64,000 bases of DNA from Isochrysis galbana (taxonomy: Eukaryota > Haptophyta > Isochrysidales > Isochrysidaceae). This document shows positions 1-9,266 of this stretch, piece by piece. Position 1 is the stretch's first letter, and each line of letters begins with the position of its first letter. Under the pieces are notes generated by a model. It was not told the DNA's origin, ran no database searches, and saw only the letters and a list, made by a program, of their open reading frames with translations. The stretch is taken from contig CM030932.1 in the NCBI GenBank assembly GCA_018136815.1, positions 9,701,924 to 9,765,923 on the forward strand, given 5' to 3'. A program made the position numbers and the translations under genes.

Positions 1-335
1 TGAACGCTCGACTTAGCCTAAAAACGCTAGGAGCTAGGAGCACGCAAGGAGGTAAGCCAGGCGGGAGGGCAAAGCAGGCGACAAGGGAGGCGACAAAGGA
101 GGCGAGGGCAAAGAGGGCAAATGTAGGATGATGCGACGGTGACTAGTGACAAGCCTACAAGGAGGGGACATAGAAACGCAGACGACTTCTAAAACAAAAA
201 GGTCGATTGCGGATGCGACAGAGTGGAGAGTGGGGGTGTAGAAAGTTTTTGCTGCGTGAAAAGAAAGCAACGGGTCCACGGCCGCGTGTGCGGTGAGACT
301 ATTAAAAAGGCTTGTTCAAAGAAAGAGTACATTGA
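1..335 (+). repeat. Dispersed repeat tail, no gene
   Basis: No gene is recognised here. Roughly positions 220-315 match, imperfectly and in the same orientation, 47690-47795 and 62400-62480: all three share a GGCCGCG(T/C)G core followed by an AT-rich ATTAAAA/ATTACAA end. The 62 kb copy closes a short retroelement with a target-site duplication, so this stretch is probably the 3' end of a related retroelement. The first 130 bases are GGAGGCGA-rich simple sequence. Confidence 0.4.
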
Positions 336-490
336 TTGATGCAACTCCTCCAAACCAAATGCGAAGTGCGACTAGGGCTAGGGTCACAACCTCAGCCTCT
401 CATCCATGTGATACGCACGGCCGGCTCGCAAACTCCTCACCCAGCAGCTCCCCGTGAGAGGGGCGGACACGCTGCGCTTAATAGCGGGTA

Positions 491-554
491 CATTCTCCGC
501 CCGCTGCCCGTGACGCCAAGTTGGCGACATGTTTTCGGGCAGCGCGGGCATCAT
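491..554 (-). promoter_or_regulatory. Type II SECIS element in the peroxiredoxin 3'UTR
   Basis: On the minus strand, about 110 nt after the peroxiredoxin stop, the RNA can fold as a textbook eukaryotic SECIS. The 5' quartet is AUGAU (554-550). It is followed by a ~12-bp GC-rich helix: GCCC (549-546) with GGGC (502-499), and the 8-nt arm 543-536 with CGGGCAGC (510-503), leaving a 2-nt bulge. The apical internal loop opens with AAAAC on its 5' side. A mini-helix CGCCA/UGGCG with a 3-nt loop caps it, which makes it type II. The 3' quartet is GGAG (498-495), giving the tandem G.A/A.G core. The last quartet base is G rather than the usual A/U. Seen directly by hand folding; function is inferred from the in-frame TGA upstream. 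Confidence 0.82.
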
Positions 555-666
555 CTTTGGGAGATGCGGACAGCGTGGTCACAACGGAACCTGGCACAGG
601 CACCATGAATGAAAGCAGGACTCAGCGACGACGGAGTTGCGACCCACACCCGGCTGCGTCCAAGCT

Positions 667-1495
667 CTAGAGCTCCTCTTTGTCTAGCGCCTTGATGGCA
701 GCGATGACTGCTGGTGCAAGGGTCGACTCTGGGAAGTCATCGCCGGCGGGGTCATCAGGGCGCTCTGCGATTGAGAAGACCTTGAAGGTGCCGTCGACGA
801 TGTACGCAGCGAAGCGTTTGCACCGGTTGAGCAGGCCGAGACCCCTCGGCCCCGGATGCACGAGCTCGACGCCCAAGGCGGCCGTGAGCGACGAGGTCGG
901 GTCGCCCATCATCGTGATGAATCCATTTGACTTGTCGATACCCTGGTCCTTGCCCCAGGCGTCCATAACCGCGCCGTCATTCACGCAGTAGACGATAACT
1001 TCGTCGATCCCGAGCTCCTTGAGTGCGTCCGCGTGCTCAAGGTAGCCTGGGACCTGACGTGTCGATCAGGTGGGCGTAAAAGCGCCTGGAAGGCCAACGA
1101 GGATCACCTGCAGCCAGCCGTTGACACTGCCAGTCAGCAGAGGAGTGCGACGGGAGCGCGCACGAGACTCGGCGGAGTTTCGCTGTGCATAACAACGAGT
1201 CCAATCGCCATCTGCGAGCAGTGTTAATACAGCTCGCGCTCCGCTAGCTCTCCCGTCCTCGTTCCACCACCTCTCTTCCCCCTCCCTGCTCTTCTCTCTC
1301 CTGCCTCGCTGTCTTCCAAAAGCCAGCCACGCGAGCATGCCTTACCTTCTTGCCGGCAACGCGCCTGGCAAGGTCAACCTTGTCGGGAGGGAATCCATAG
1401 TCGAGCGTGATTCCCTCGGGCACCCTGTCCCCCACGCTGATCGCGCCTACGCCCGCGGCAAGCAGCAGGGCGAGCCGAGCGGCGGCCGACGCCAT
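667..1495 (-). CDS. Selenocysteine-containing peroxiredoxin (Prx5/PrxII type)
   Basis: Thiol/selenol peroxidase that would reduce H2O2, alkyl hydroperoxides or peroxynitrite. Two exons fit: 1495-1346 (50 codons) and 1107-667, joined in phase 0 across a GTAAG...CAG intron (1345-1108). The first ~20 residues are hydrophobic and look like a signal/targeting peptide. The family active site PxxxTxxC is present as residues 57-64, but the cysteine codon is TGA (1068-1066). The frame stays open for 132 more codons that carry conserved family sequence: VPGY just after the TGA, a Cys at 91, and an Arg-Cys at 145-146 where the family has its conserved Arg. With TGA read as Sec the protein is 196 aa, a normal size for the family with an added targeting peptide. 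A SECIS lies in the 3'UTR (491-554). If TGA were a real stop, the product would end at its own active site. Confidence 0.9.
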
Positions 1496-1548
1496 TGTCC
1501 CGCAGCCGACGGTGGTCGCCAAGTAGTCTACGGGTAAAACCAAGACGA

Positions 1549-2237
1549 TCAGAGGGGAGGGGGTGGGAAGGGGCGCGGGCCAACAACAAAACTCACCCCC
1601 CCCCCCCCGCGGCCCCGGAGGTCTCCGCGAGAGCGCAGCGGGGAGGGGAGGGGGGCGGGGGGCGGGGGGGCGGGGGGGATTCTCCCCCCTCCCCCCCCCC
1701 CCCTTCGTTCTCCCCCGCCCCCCTCCCCCTCCCGCGCTCTGGACTGCACGAAGCGTGAGGAGGGGGGGGGAGGGGGGGCTACTAACATTAAAGTAAGCCT
1801 CGAGAGCACGAGAGAGAGAGAGAGTGAGAGGAGAGAGGAGAGCACAGGAGGGGGAGGTGGCGCGCCTCGTGGCCGGCGGGCGGGGGGGGGCGGGGGGGGG
1901 GGGGGAGGACGGGGGGGGGGGGGGGGCGCGGGGGGCGCGGGGGGGGGGGGCGTCTTCCCCCTAATGGGGGGGGGGGGGTTGTTGGGGGAAAGGGGGGGCG
2001 GGGGGAGGGCGAGAAGGGCGAGATGCAATTGGAGGGGCGCGCGGGGCCCACCAATCCGGGGTCGCACACACAGGATAAAGGAAGGACGGTACTGTAAACA
2101 AACCCTAGATCCACGCACCACGCGCCCTCCCTCTCACTTCTCTCTCTCCTCGTCTCGCGTCTCTTCTCTTTCCACTTCACACCTGAAGAGGCCCAAAGTT
2201 TTGCGGTGGGGAGGGTGGGGCCAAGGTTCCCCACACA
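1549..2237. repeat. G/C homopolymer-rich intergenic region
   Basis: This is the shared upstream region of the divergent peroxiredoxin (-) and zeaxanthin epoxidase (+) genes. It is almost pure runs of G or C broken by GA-rich stretches. Long ORFs here on both strands are compositional artefacts (poly-Pro and poly-Gly). I see no coding or RNA feature. Confidence 0.6.

Positions 2238-2240
<3 letters not shown>

Positions 2241-2297
<57 letters not shown>
2241..2297. repeat. (TC)n microsatellite
   Basis: An almost perfect TC dinucleotide run about 55 bp long, some 310 bp upstream of the zeaxanthin epoxidase ATG. A second purine tract, (GA)/(GGGAGA), at 2555-2605 runs to within a few bases of that ATG. 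Confidence 0.95.
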
Positions 2298-2301
<4 letters not shown>

Positions 2302-2609
2302 GCCTCCCTCCTCTCTCCGCTTCAACCCCTCTCTCCAAGCGAGGAGGGCTACTAAAGAAACCATCGGAGCAAGATCTCCCTTGAGCCACCCATTCTCTTC
2401 GGTCGGAAAACGAAGAGAAACCTCCGATCCATCCCGCTCCCCTCTCTCCCGCCCCCCGCCCCCCGCCCCCCGCCCCCCCTTCCTCCCTTCCTCCCTCTAA
2501 CAGAGAATAAAAGAGAAAGAACGAGAGAGCGGCAAGCCTCTCTCGCCCCTCCACAGGGAGAGAGAGAGAGAGGGAGAGGGAGAGGGAGAGAGAGAGGGAG
2601 AGGGCGGCA

Positions 2610-4343
2610 ATGCGCGCGGTGTTGCTGGTCGCGCTCTGCGCCTCCACCCATGCCCTCCTCCTCGTCCGCCCCGTGCGCGCCCGCCAACCCTTGATGGTGG
2701 CGGAGAGGATTGCAATCGCAGGGGAAACCAGAGATCGGGAGGCCTCCCTGCTGGTAGAACCGAAGCCCGAGGCCATCGCGGGGGTCGGGCGGCCATATCA
2801 GGTCGCAATTGCTGGGGGAGGTATCGGAGGCCTATGCACCGCCCTCGTCCTCCTCAACATGGGCTTTGAGGTAAGCATTGCCATACGGCAGACGGAAAAC
2901 GGGGAGGGAGGTGGGATTGGCCACAGGAGAAGGGGGCGTGCTAAGTCAGCGCGCGCCCCAATGTGCTGACTGCCCCATGTACCTATGCCTCAGGTCACTG
3001 TTTTCGAGAAGACGCGGCAGTACCGCCCCTTTGGCGGCCCTATCCAAGTTGCGTCGAACGCAGCTGAGTCCATCCGTCGCATCGACGAAAGCACTTACGA
3101 CAAGATCCTCTCAAAGGCGACTGTTATAGGCGATCGCACAAATGGCCTCAAGGACGGGCTGTCGGACGAATGGTTCGCCACATTCGACCTTGACTCACCG
3201 GCGCGCCGGCGCGGCCAGGTGTCCTCAGTCGTCATCGACCGGCCAATCCTTCAGGATATCCTGTTGGAGAAGGTGGGCCACTGTGTGACAAAGGGCTGCG
3301 AGGTGGTTGGATGCCGGGAGGTCGGCCAGCGCGTCGTCGTAGAGCTCTCGGACGGGACAACGCATGAGGCGGACATGCTCGTCGGCTCGGATGGCATCAA
3401 GTCGCGCGTGAGAGACCTTTTCGACCCAACACGCCGTGAACCCATCTGGTCTGGCTATACATGCGTTGCGGGAATGGCGTACGTCGTGCCGCATGATCTG
3501 AAGGAGGTTGGCTACAAAGTCTGGGTCGGCCCGCGCAAGTATTTCGTGTCAGTCGACGTGGGCGGCGGCAGGATTCAGTGGTACGCATTCCTGAACATCC
3601 CACCAGGAACGGTGAGCATAGAGCGCCAGGAGCTCGTCAACTGGCTTCGCAATGAGCAGTTTGCCGAGTGGGCAGCTGATGTGCACCTGCTGCTCGACCA
3701 CTCGCCCATCGACGAGGTCGAGCAGCGAGATCTCTACGACCGGCCGCCTGACCTTCAGTGGAGCAACGGACGCGTCTGCCTGCTCGGTGACGCCGCGCAC
3801 CCCATGATGCCCAACCTGGGTCAAGGTGGCGGTATGGCCATCGAGGATGCGCTCATCCTGGGCCAAGAGCTCGCGAAGCTCCCACGGCATGGCGAGGAGC
3901 AGCCGCACCCCTTTGCACTACGTGACTCGATCCCTCGAGCACTGCGCCGGTACAACCAAAACAGAGTGCTGCGTGCTGCCGCGGTGCAGGGCCTCTCGCG
4001 TATATCGTCTGCCTTCCTCTTCCAGTATCAGCCACCTATCAAGCTCGAGTGGTCGCCTTCGCCACGTCTCGTGCACCTAGGTCCCCGGTCGTGGATTACG
4101 CGCGCATGCCAGGGGTTCTTGCAAAACGTAGCGTTCCCCCTGCAGTTTGAATTCCTATTCTCTTTCCCCGGGGAGATCAACCCGGAGATGTTCGCCGAGA
4201 GCAATGCCGGCGACTTTGGCTCGCTGCAGGCGTCCCAGTCGCCGCGCCCACAGCGAGCAGGGCCGACGAAGCTAGGCGCCCCGGAGCGCGAGCTCGTCTC
4301 GGGGGGTATGTCGCTCAGGGATTGGCTGTCGCAGTACTGGTGA
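2610..4343 (+). CDS. ZEP: Zeaxanthin epoxidase-like FAD monooxygenase, plastid-targeted
   Basis: FAD-dependent epoxidase of the xanthophyll cycle, acting on zeaxanthin or a related carotenoid in the plastid. Exon 1 is 2610-2870 and exon 2 is 2994-4343, joined in phase 0 across a GTAAGC...CAG intron, giving 536 aa. Residues 1-17 form a hydrophobic signal peptide with an Ala-Ser-Thr-His-Ala end, as expected for the bipartite leader of a secondary plastid. The dinucleotide-binding GxGxxG is at 69-74, the second FAD motif (GSDGIKSRVR) near 215 and the ribityl-binding GDAAHPMMPNLGQGG near 352. These three are the group A flavin monooxygenase signature. No FHA domain is visible after the catalytic part, unlike plant ZEP. 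It is divergent from the peroxiredoxin gene and sits behind a TC/GA tract. The family call is firm; the exact carotenoid substrate is inferred. Confidence 0.88.
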
Positions 4344-5769
4344 TGCGTTTAACACGACGGCCATTACACAGCTTTCGGTGGCGCACCTCCTTTCGAGAGT
4401 GGCACGGCACTCGTTGGCGCCCTCGTGCAACACAGCACCTTCGGTCGAGCGGAAGAAGATTGGCCCCACCTAACGACCATCTTTACGGCTAGGGCGGCCC
4501 TCTTTCTTGTGCACGCGCCCCATGCTATTCAGTGATGTGAGCGCCTTGTGGGCTCCCACACGCCTCGTGCCATGTTGGTGAGCTACGCCCATCAGTATTT
4601 GCTCTGGGTCCATGGTCAAGCCTGCACAATGTCCGCATGTATTGGTGTTAGCAGTGGCACAGCCGCCTTCGGTATCTCCACTGCAACATCGACTCGTCTC
4701 CCTCTTATGATCAACGCGGTTCCTGTACGCCTACATTCTCGAGGCGTTACACACACATCGCTTTGACGACACGATCCTTCCCAGGCTCTTCGACGATGAG
4801 GCGCGCGTTGTGTATATAGCTCGAGAGGGAGTTCTTCACGTCTATGCGTTAAGTGAGCACGGGTGGATACAAGGTGCATCGTGAAACGGTGGGTGAGCTA
4901 GTCGTGTCTTACTTTGTGCGATGGATGAAAGCTCAACACCCATCACACCGTTTTGCACATGTTACGGCATGTGTTCGCACGTCACATTCCTGAACTGACA
5001 CGTCAAAGGCGTGAACCTCGTGCGCTCAACTATCCAGCCATCACAAGCCGTTCATCGTAGATAGGGCAAGATAAAAAGTTCACTAGAAATTCTACTCGAC
5101 TAACTTTATATTTGGTTCGCATGGGGGAGGGCATGCTTCCTCTCCCAGCCCACCCTGATGGGTGGGAATCGCGCTCACTCCTCACCCTCACCCCCCCCCC
5201 CCCCCCCCCCCGCGCCCCGCCCCTTGCGCACTTGGCACTTGGCATGCAGCGGGGCCTTGCCATTCCTGCCCAGACTCTCCCTGAGGGCTGGGTCTAGACC
5301 GGGCACTCAGGCCCTTCGCGGCCTGCTCATCGCTCTGAACCCTCCCTCCCCCCTGGCCCTGGTCGCTAGGCGAGGCACCAGACAAACAGAGTCGGACAAA
5401 GACAGAAGCTCCTACTGCGGGCTGCAGGGTGCATGGGGCGCGCTGCGCGCTGCGGGCCAGAGGCCAGAGGGGGCAGCAACGTGTGCTTGAGAGCAGGTCG
5501 CAGGACGCTTACAGGCCGCAGGCATGGGGGAGGGAGGGAGAGGGAGGGAGAGGGAGAGGGACACGGAGACGGAGAGGGAGAGGGTTGAGACGAGGTGATG
5601 GTGATGGTGATGGTGATGGTGATGGGATGCGGATGCGGGGGGGATGGGGTGAAGAGGAGAGCGACCATTCTCGGGCAGCGCCCCCCAGACCTGCGGCCCA
5701 CTTGAAGAGAGGAGGCGACGCTAGCGGCGTGAGCTGTACGGGTACAAGGTACAACGGTCGCTCCGCGAA
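4344..5769. other. Intergenic, mostly unassigned
   Basis: No credible gene. 5187-5212 is a C-run. 5097-5123 resembles a worn copy of the MERA start hairpin and ATG. 5522-5590 is GGGAGA-rich and 5595-5625 is a (GGTGAT)n run. ORFs here are short and compositional. Confidence 0.5.
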
Positions 5770-6713
5770 AAACTATTGTTATAGTTTGACCTATGGAGCG
5801 TGCCGCGACCGCTCCCGAGCCCCAGGCGACCCTCGCCACCGCGCCCCACCTGGGACGCCCCACGCCGCCCGAGGCGGCTCGTCAGAAAGCCCTCTCAAAG
5901 CCCATCCAGCCCATCCAAACCACACCCGCGCAAGCGCGCGGGGTGGCGAGCACTGGCACCGAACAGGTTGCCACCATGGCTCTGCGTAGCATGCAGGGGG
6001 TCTTGGAGACCCCCTCCAACAGTGGGAAACCCTCCCACCCCAAGAGCACCTCATGTGGGAGGGCAGCTCAGCTGCCCTCCCCATGGTGGAAACCTCTACC
6101 ATCAGTGCACCCAACATGGGAGGGCACTTCACAACCATCAATCTCCTACGGAGAGCACCCTAAGCCTCTGTTTTCCATGTTGAGTCACTTCTCGTTTTCA
6201 CCCCGCTCCTTTGGGCCACAAGAACCTACAACTCAGTGCCCTGCCTTGGGCACTCCTTCAACACTTGACTCCCTCTCCCACTCTCCCTTCCCTCTACAAC
6301 CAACCCAAGTAGCACGACCCCCCTCGCCCTCTGTTCAAAGCACCAAAAATTTCAACTCAAGACTCATGTTGATACACCTCTCGTTTTCACCCCACTCTTG
6401 TGGGCCACAATCACCTACAACTCAGTGCCCTGCCTTGGGCCCTCTTCCAACACTTCACTCCCTCTCCCACTCCCTCTTGGAACTACAAGCAACCCAAGAA
6501 GCACAACCCCCCTCGCCCTCATCTGTTTCAAGCACCAAAAATTTCGACTTAAGACAAGAGGGAGGATATGTCTTGAGGCGGCGTCGCTGCCCATGCCTAG
6601 CGCAAGGGTATAGCGCCCCCACTCAGACATCTCCTTCCCCACAGCTCCTCTCTGAGGAGTTGCTCCTCTCCCTCCCATTAGGCCCCCTTGCCTGCGAGAT
6701 GTGTTTGAAGTGA
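5770..6713 (+). mobile_element. MERA retrotransposon copy A, 5' end and ORF1 start
   Basis: The hairpin AAACTAT-TGTT-ATAGTTT (5770-5787) lies 5 nt before an ATG at 5793, which opens a 306-aa ORF starting Met-Glu-Arg-Ala. That start is shared by the other MERA copies. Only the first ~60 residues look like MERA ORF1. The rest is Ser/Pro/Thr-rich and contains a ~180-bp tandem duplication (about 6180-6360 and 6362-6550, each with a TTTCACCCC...CACCAAAAATTTC pattern). I do not recognise an enzymatic domain. Probably a non-autonomous derivative. Confidence 0.6.
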
Positions 6714-7105
6714 GGGTGTTTGTCCGTGTGTTTGAGCATCGGGTGTGTGTATAGTTTTGCCACGTGGATCCACTCATCTCGGGTCAAGTCTAGTTTACGG
6801 GTCCACTTTTCTCGGCCTGGCTGCGGTTTGTCGCTGGGGCCACCCACCAGGTATTCGCTCGTGATGTCGGATACGGTGATCTGGTCTAGTTGTATCTTGC
6901 CGTTAAGCGCGTATTCATCTGCTAAGGGGTACTCTAGGTGTTTCGGGCCTTTGAGCCCGCTTTCCCATCTGGCCGGTGTGTGGAATAGTGCCTCTTCTCC
7001 CGACTTAGCTACGTCAGTGGTGTTAGTGGTTTCTCCCAGGTAGTTGGTGTTGGTATATATCCATATGTTGTTCATTTTTGTGATGTATTTATCCTCTTCA
7101 GACAC
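6690..7105 (-). pseudogene. MERA ORF2 fragment (before the zf-RVT), inverted
   Basis: The minus-strand translation aligns with the region just before the zinc knuckle in the 12-14 kb and 54-57 kb copies: the shared order is YLG, then PARW/PAKW, then LEYPLADEYALNG, then a W-x-HVAKLYT-type helix and HFKHIS. The fragment ends just where the plus-strand fragment at 7780 resumes the same protein, so the two halves are in opposite orientation. Not functional as it stands. Confidence 0.7.
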
Positions 7106-7230
7106 TTTGATTTCCCTTGTCTCGTTTTCCGGTCGAGTTTCGTCGCTTGTTCGCTCCGGTTGCGCCTTTGCGGCTGGCTGTTGCGGTGCCGGGCTAGCCT
7201 GCGCTTTGTCTTGGAGACAAAAGTGCCCCC

Positions 7231-7690
7231 CTCGGACATCTCTCTTAAACTACTGCGAGTTTGCGTAAATGTGAACCTCAGCGAAACAGTCTGCTATGCT
7301 CGCGCACGGCGCCTCGCGCGGGGGGACCGAGGCACATCGCGCCCTGCGCATCCACGGCCTGCGCATAGGTGATTGCAAGTCATCACACCCTTCCCCCTCG
7401 GACATCTCTCTTAAACTGCGAGTTTACGTAATTGTCAACCTCAGAGAAACAATCTACTGTGCTCACGCATGGCGCCCCGCGCGGGGGAGGACCGAGGCAC
7501 ATCGCGCCCTGCGCATCCACGGCGTGCCGTATGCAAACGCGCGGCGCCCCGCGCGGACATCGCGCCCTGCGCATGGGTGATTGCAAGTCACCACACCCTT
7601 CCCCTCAAACTCTCCATTTAACGTTTACAGCGGACGTGATTGCTCCACGCGCCCTGATATCCATCGTAGTGTTGCCATGTCACGGGTAAA
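7231..7690. repeat. Tandem ~166-bp satellite-like repeat
   Basis: Two units of about 166 bp begin with CTCGGACATCTCTCTTAAAC (7231 and 7397), and a third degenerate unit follows from about 7602. Each unit holds a GC-rich block with GGCGCC and CGCGCGGG and ends near GATTGCAAGTCA. The same family occurs at 18945-19205 in the opposite orientation, with a unit of about 165 bp. Confidence 0.8.
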
Positions 7691-7779
7691 AAACTTTTCG
7701 CACACACCCTAAATTTAAAATAATGTTATTTTTATAACCGTGGACATTTGATCTCTCAATTCGACTGATCGACTGATGT

Positions 7780-8308
7780 CCCACAATTGACGGAACGACA
7801 CCTTAGCCACGGCGAACAGATTCGCGGACGACCCGACATGCCGTTTTTGCGGCATAGCCCCCGAATGCTCCACGCATTTAGCCGTATGCATCGCGACGGA
7901 GCCCGTCTTCGAATTCATAGAGGGTCTTATAGGGATTAATCTCAGACCGGGCGCTCAGAAGTAGCCCAACGTCGTTTTTGCTACCAAGTGGACAGGCCTC
8001 ACCCCTCCTCGGGATACTTAGGTATCCTGGCGTGGAGGTATATCCTTACGGACTTCTACAACATTCAATATGGCAACGCGGATGGTAGGACCGCTAGATC
8101 GATCCTGAGGGCAATTCTCACTAGATACCATCTATTAGTAACGGCGAGAATCGGTTTCTTTCAAAGGCTTAAGAGGCAACGGGAGAAGAGGGGGCTACAC
8201 GCCCCGAGCAATAAACATTTAAAAAAGATAATAAGCCCTCTTTACACGGTGGATAAAGACTTCAACCTCGAAACGTCGGAGAACCTCTCGCAGGCGGCGA
8301 GAGAATAG
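7780..8308 (+). pseudogene. MERA ORF2 3' end with zf-RVT zinc knuckle
   Basis: Around 7795-7915 the plus strand encodes NRFADDPTCRFCG followed by C-S-T-H-L-A-V-C: a C-x2-C...H-x3-C knuckle of the reverse-transcriptase zinc-binding (zf-RVT) type found at the C-terminus of LINE ORF2. From 7988 a second open stretch carries LAWRYILTDFY, also present in the 13.7 kb and 55.3 kb copies. The frame is broken between the two parts. This completes, in the other orientation, the fragment at 6690-7105. Confidence 0.7.
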
Positions 8309-8429
8309 AGAATTGGATATACGACACATCACTTAAGATGGATAGAAATTTTACTAGCAGGAAAATTGGCAGAGATCAAAGCAGGATCACACGGACTCTA
8401 AGGAAGGTATCCCGACCAAAGTAAAAACA

Positions 8430-8638
8430 CAAGAGAAACCACAGTCTCCCGCCCCCTTCTCTCCGACTCCTGGCCGAAGCAGCGCGCACGGCCTCCCCGG
8501 AACCGGCTTCTCCGCTAAAGAGGGAATTGGGGAAGGGGAAGGGGGTCGATAAGGGTTAGGGTTGGGTAGTAGGGAGGTTCACTAGCACGCTGCCTCACGC
8601 CGCACATGTAGCGGGGATTTTTAAGAAGATTTTTTTTC
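8430..8638 (+). repeat. Retrotransposon 3'UTR, T-tailed
   Basis: About 200 bp that reappear in inverse orientation at 19204-19420. It holds a TTAGGG-like patch (AAGGGTTAGGGTTGGG) and ends in TTTTTAAGAAGATTTTTTTTC. By position it is the 3' end of the element whose ORF2 remnant is at 7780-8308. Confidence 0.65.
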
Positions 8639-8734
8639 TATCCAGCCCTTGGCCCTCGGCCCTTACTAAGCCTTACACTTTCACTCTACATCCTTTTCTT
8701 TACTCTACTACAGTTACCTGCGCATACAAGGTCA

Positions 8735-9266
8735 ATGGAAGCGTACCAGTAAAGAAGGAAGGGCAGGGCGCCGGGGGGGGGGGGGGGCGAAGAGGCTGAG
8801 CGCGTGAGCTCGCTCACGGTCGGCGGCCGCGTCTCCGCCCCCACCCACCCACCCACCCTCTTCCCTCTCTATCTCATATCCGAGCGAGACCTCACCCTCT
8901 CTCCCCTGCCCCTCCTCCTTTCTCCTTTCTCCCCCTTCTCCGCCCCCCCCCTCCTCTCCCCCCTCCTCTCGCTCCCCCAGCCTGCCGTCCGCAGCCATCA
9001 CGCTCCCCGAGCAGACTCACTCGGCGGAGACGCGCTCCTCGCGCTCGGAGGCGGCGCGCGCGCTGCGCCGGCCCGACGAGCGCGTCAAGTACGACGCGGG
9101 AGACTGCGACGACCTCGCAAAGGCCAGCCAGCGCTGCCTGCAGGCAACCGGCTACGACCGAGCGAAGGCCGCAAAGGAGTGTGAGCCACACTACGAGGCA
9201 TACCGCAACTGCAGGCGGGCGGTGACTGCTGCGAAGCGAAAGGACGTTAAGACAATCTTCGGCTAA
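8735..9266 (+). CDS. Twin CX9C (CHCH) protein, COX23/CHCHD7-like
   Basis: A small mitochondrial intermembrane-space type protein of about 99 aa. The coding part ending at the TAA (9264-9266) contains C-x9-C twice: Cys-(DDLAKASQR)-Cys and Cys-(EPHYEAYRN)-Cys, the twin CX9C helix-turn-helix of Mia40 substrates. The Y-D-R and EAYRNC context is most like the COX23/CHCHD7 branch (cytochrome oxidase assembly). No ATG lies in this frame next to the domain. The best model is a 14-nt first exon (8735-8748, MEAY plus two bases) spliced by GTAAAG...CCCCCAG with a very strong pyrimidine tract to 8981, phase 2 on both sides. The stop overlaps the start of the next gene as TAATG. The domain is clear; the first exon is a model. 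Confidence 0.75.

Noticed and set aside
680..991. 103-aa plus-strand ORF overlapping the peroxiredoxin
   Set aside because: Mirror of the real minus-strand exon; no independent homology pattern.
1066..1068. TGA as an ordinary stop, with two separate short genes
   Set aside because: Both sides align as one peroxiredoxin, the TGA sits at the catalytic cysteine, and a SECIS is present downstream.
1549..2121. Long ORFs (up to 199 aa) in the G/C and TC tracts around 1.5-2.8 kb
   Set aside because: Poly-Pro, poly-Gly, poly-Ser/Leu translations on both strands; pure composition, no conserved block.
7231..7690. Regular repeats as a CRISPR array
   Set aside because: Units are ~166 bp and contiguous without unique spacers, in a eukaryotic sequence.
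8540..8575. TTAGGG-like sequence as an internal telomere
   Set aside because: Only two to three imperfect units inside a retroelement 3'UTR that is repeated elsewhere; not a telomeric array.
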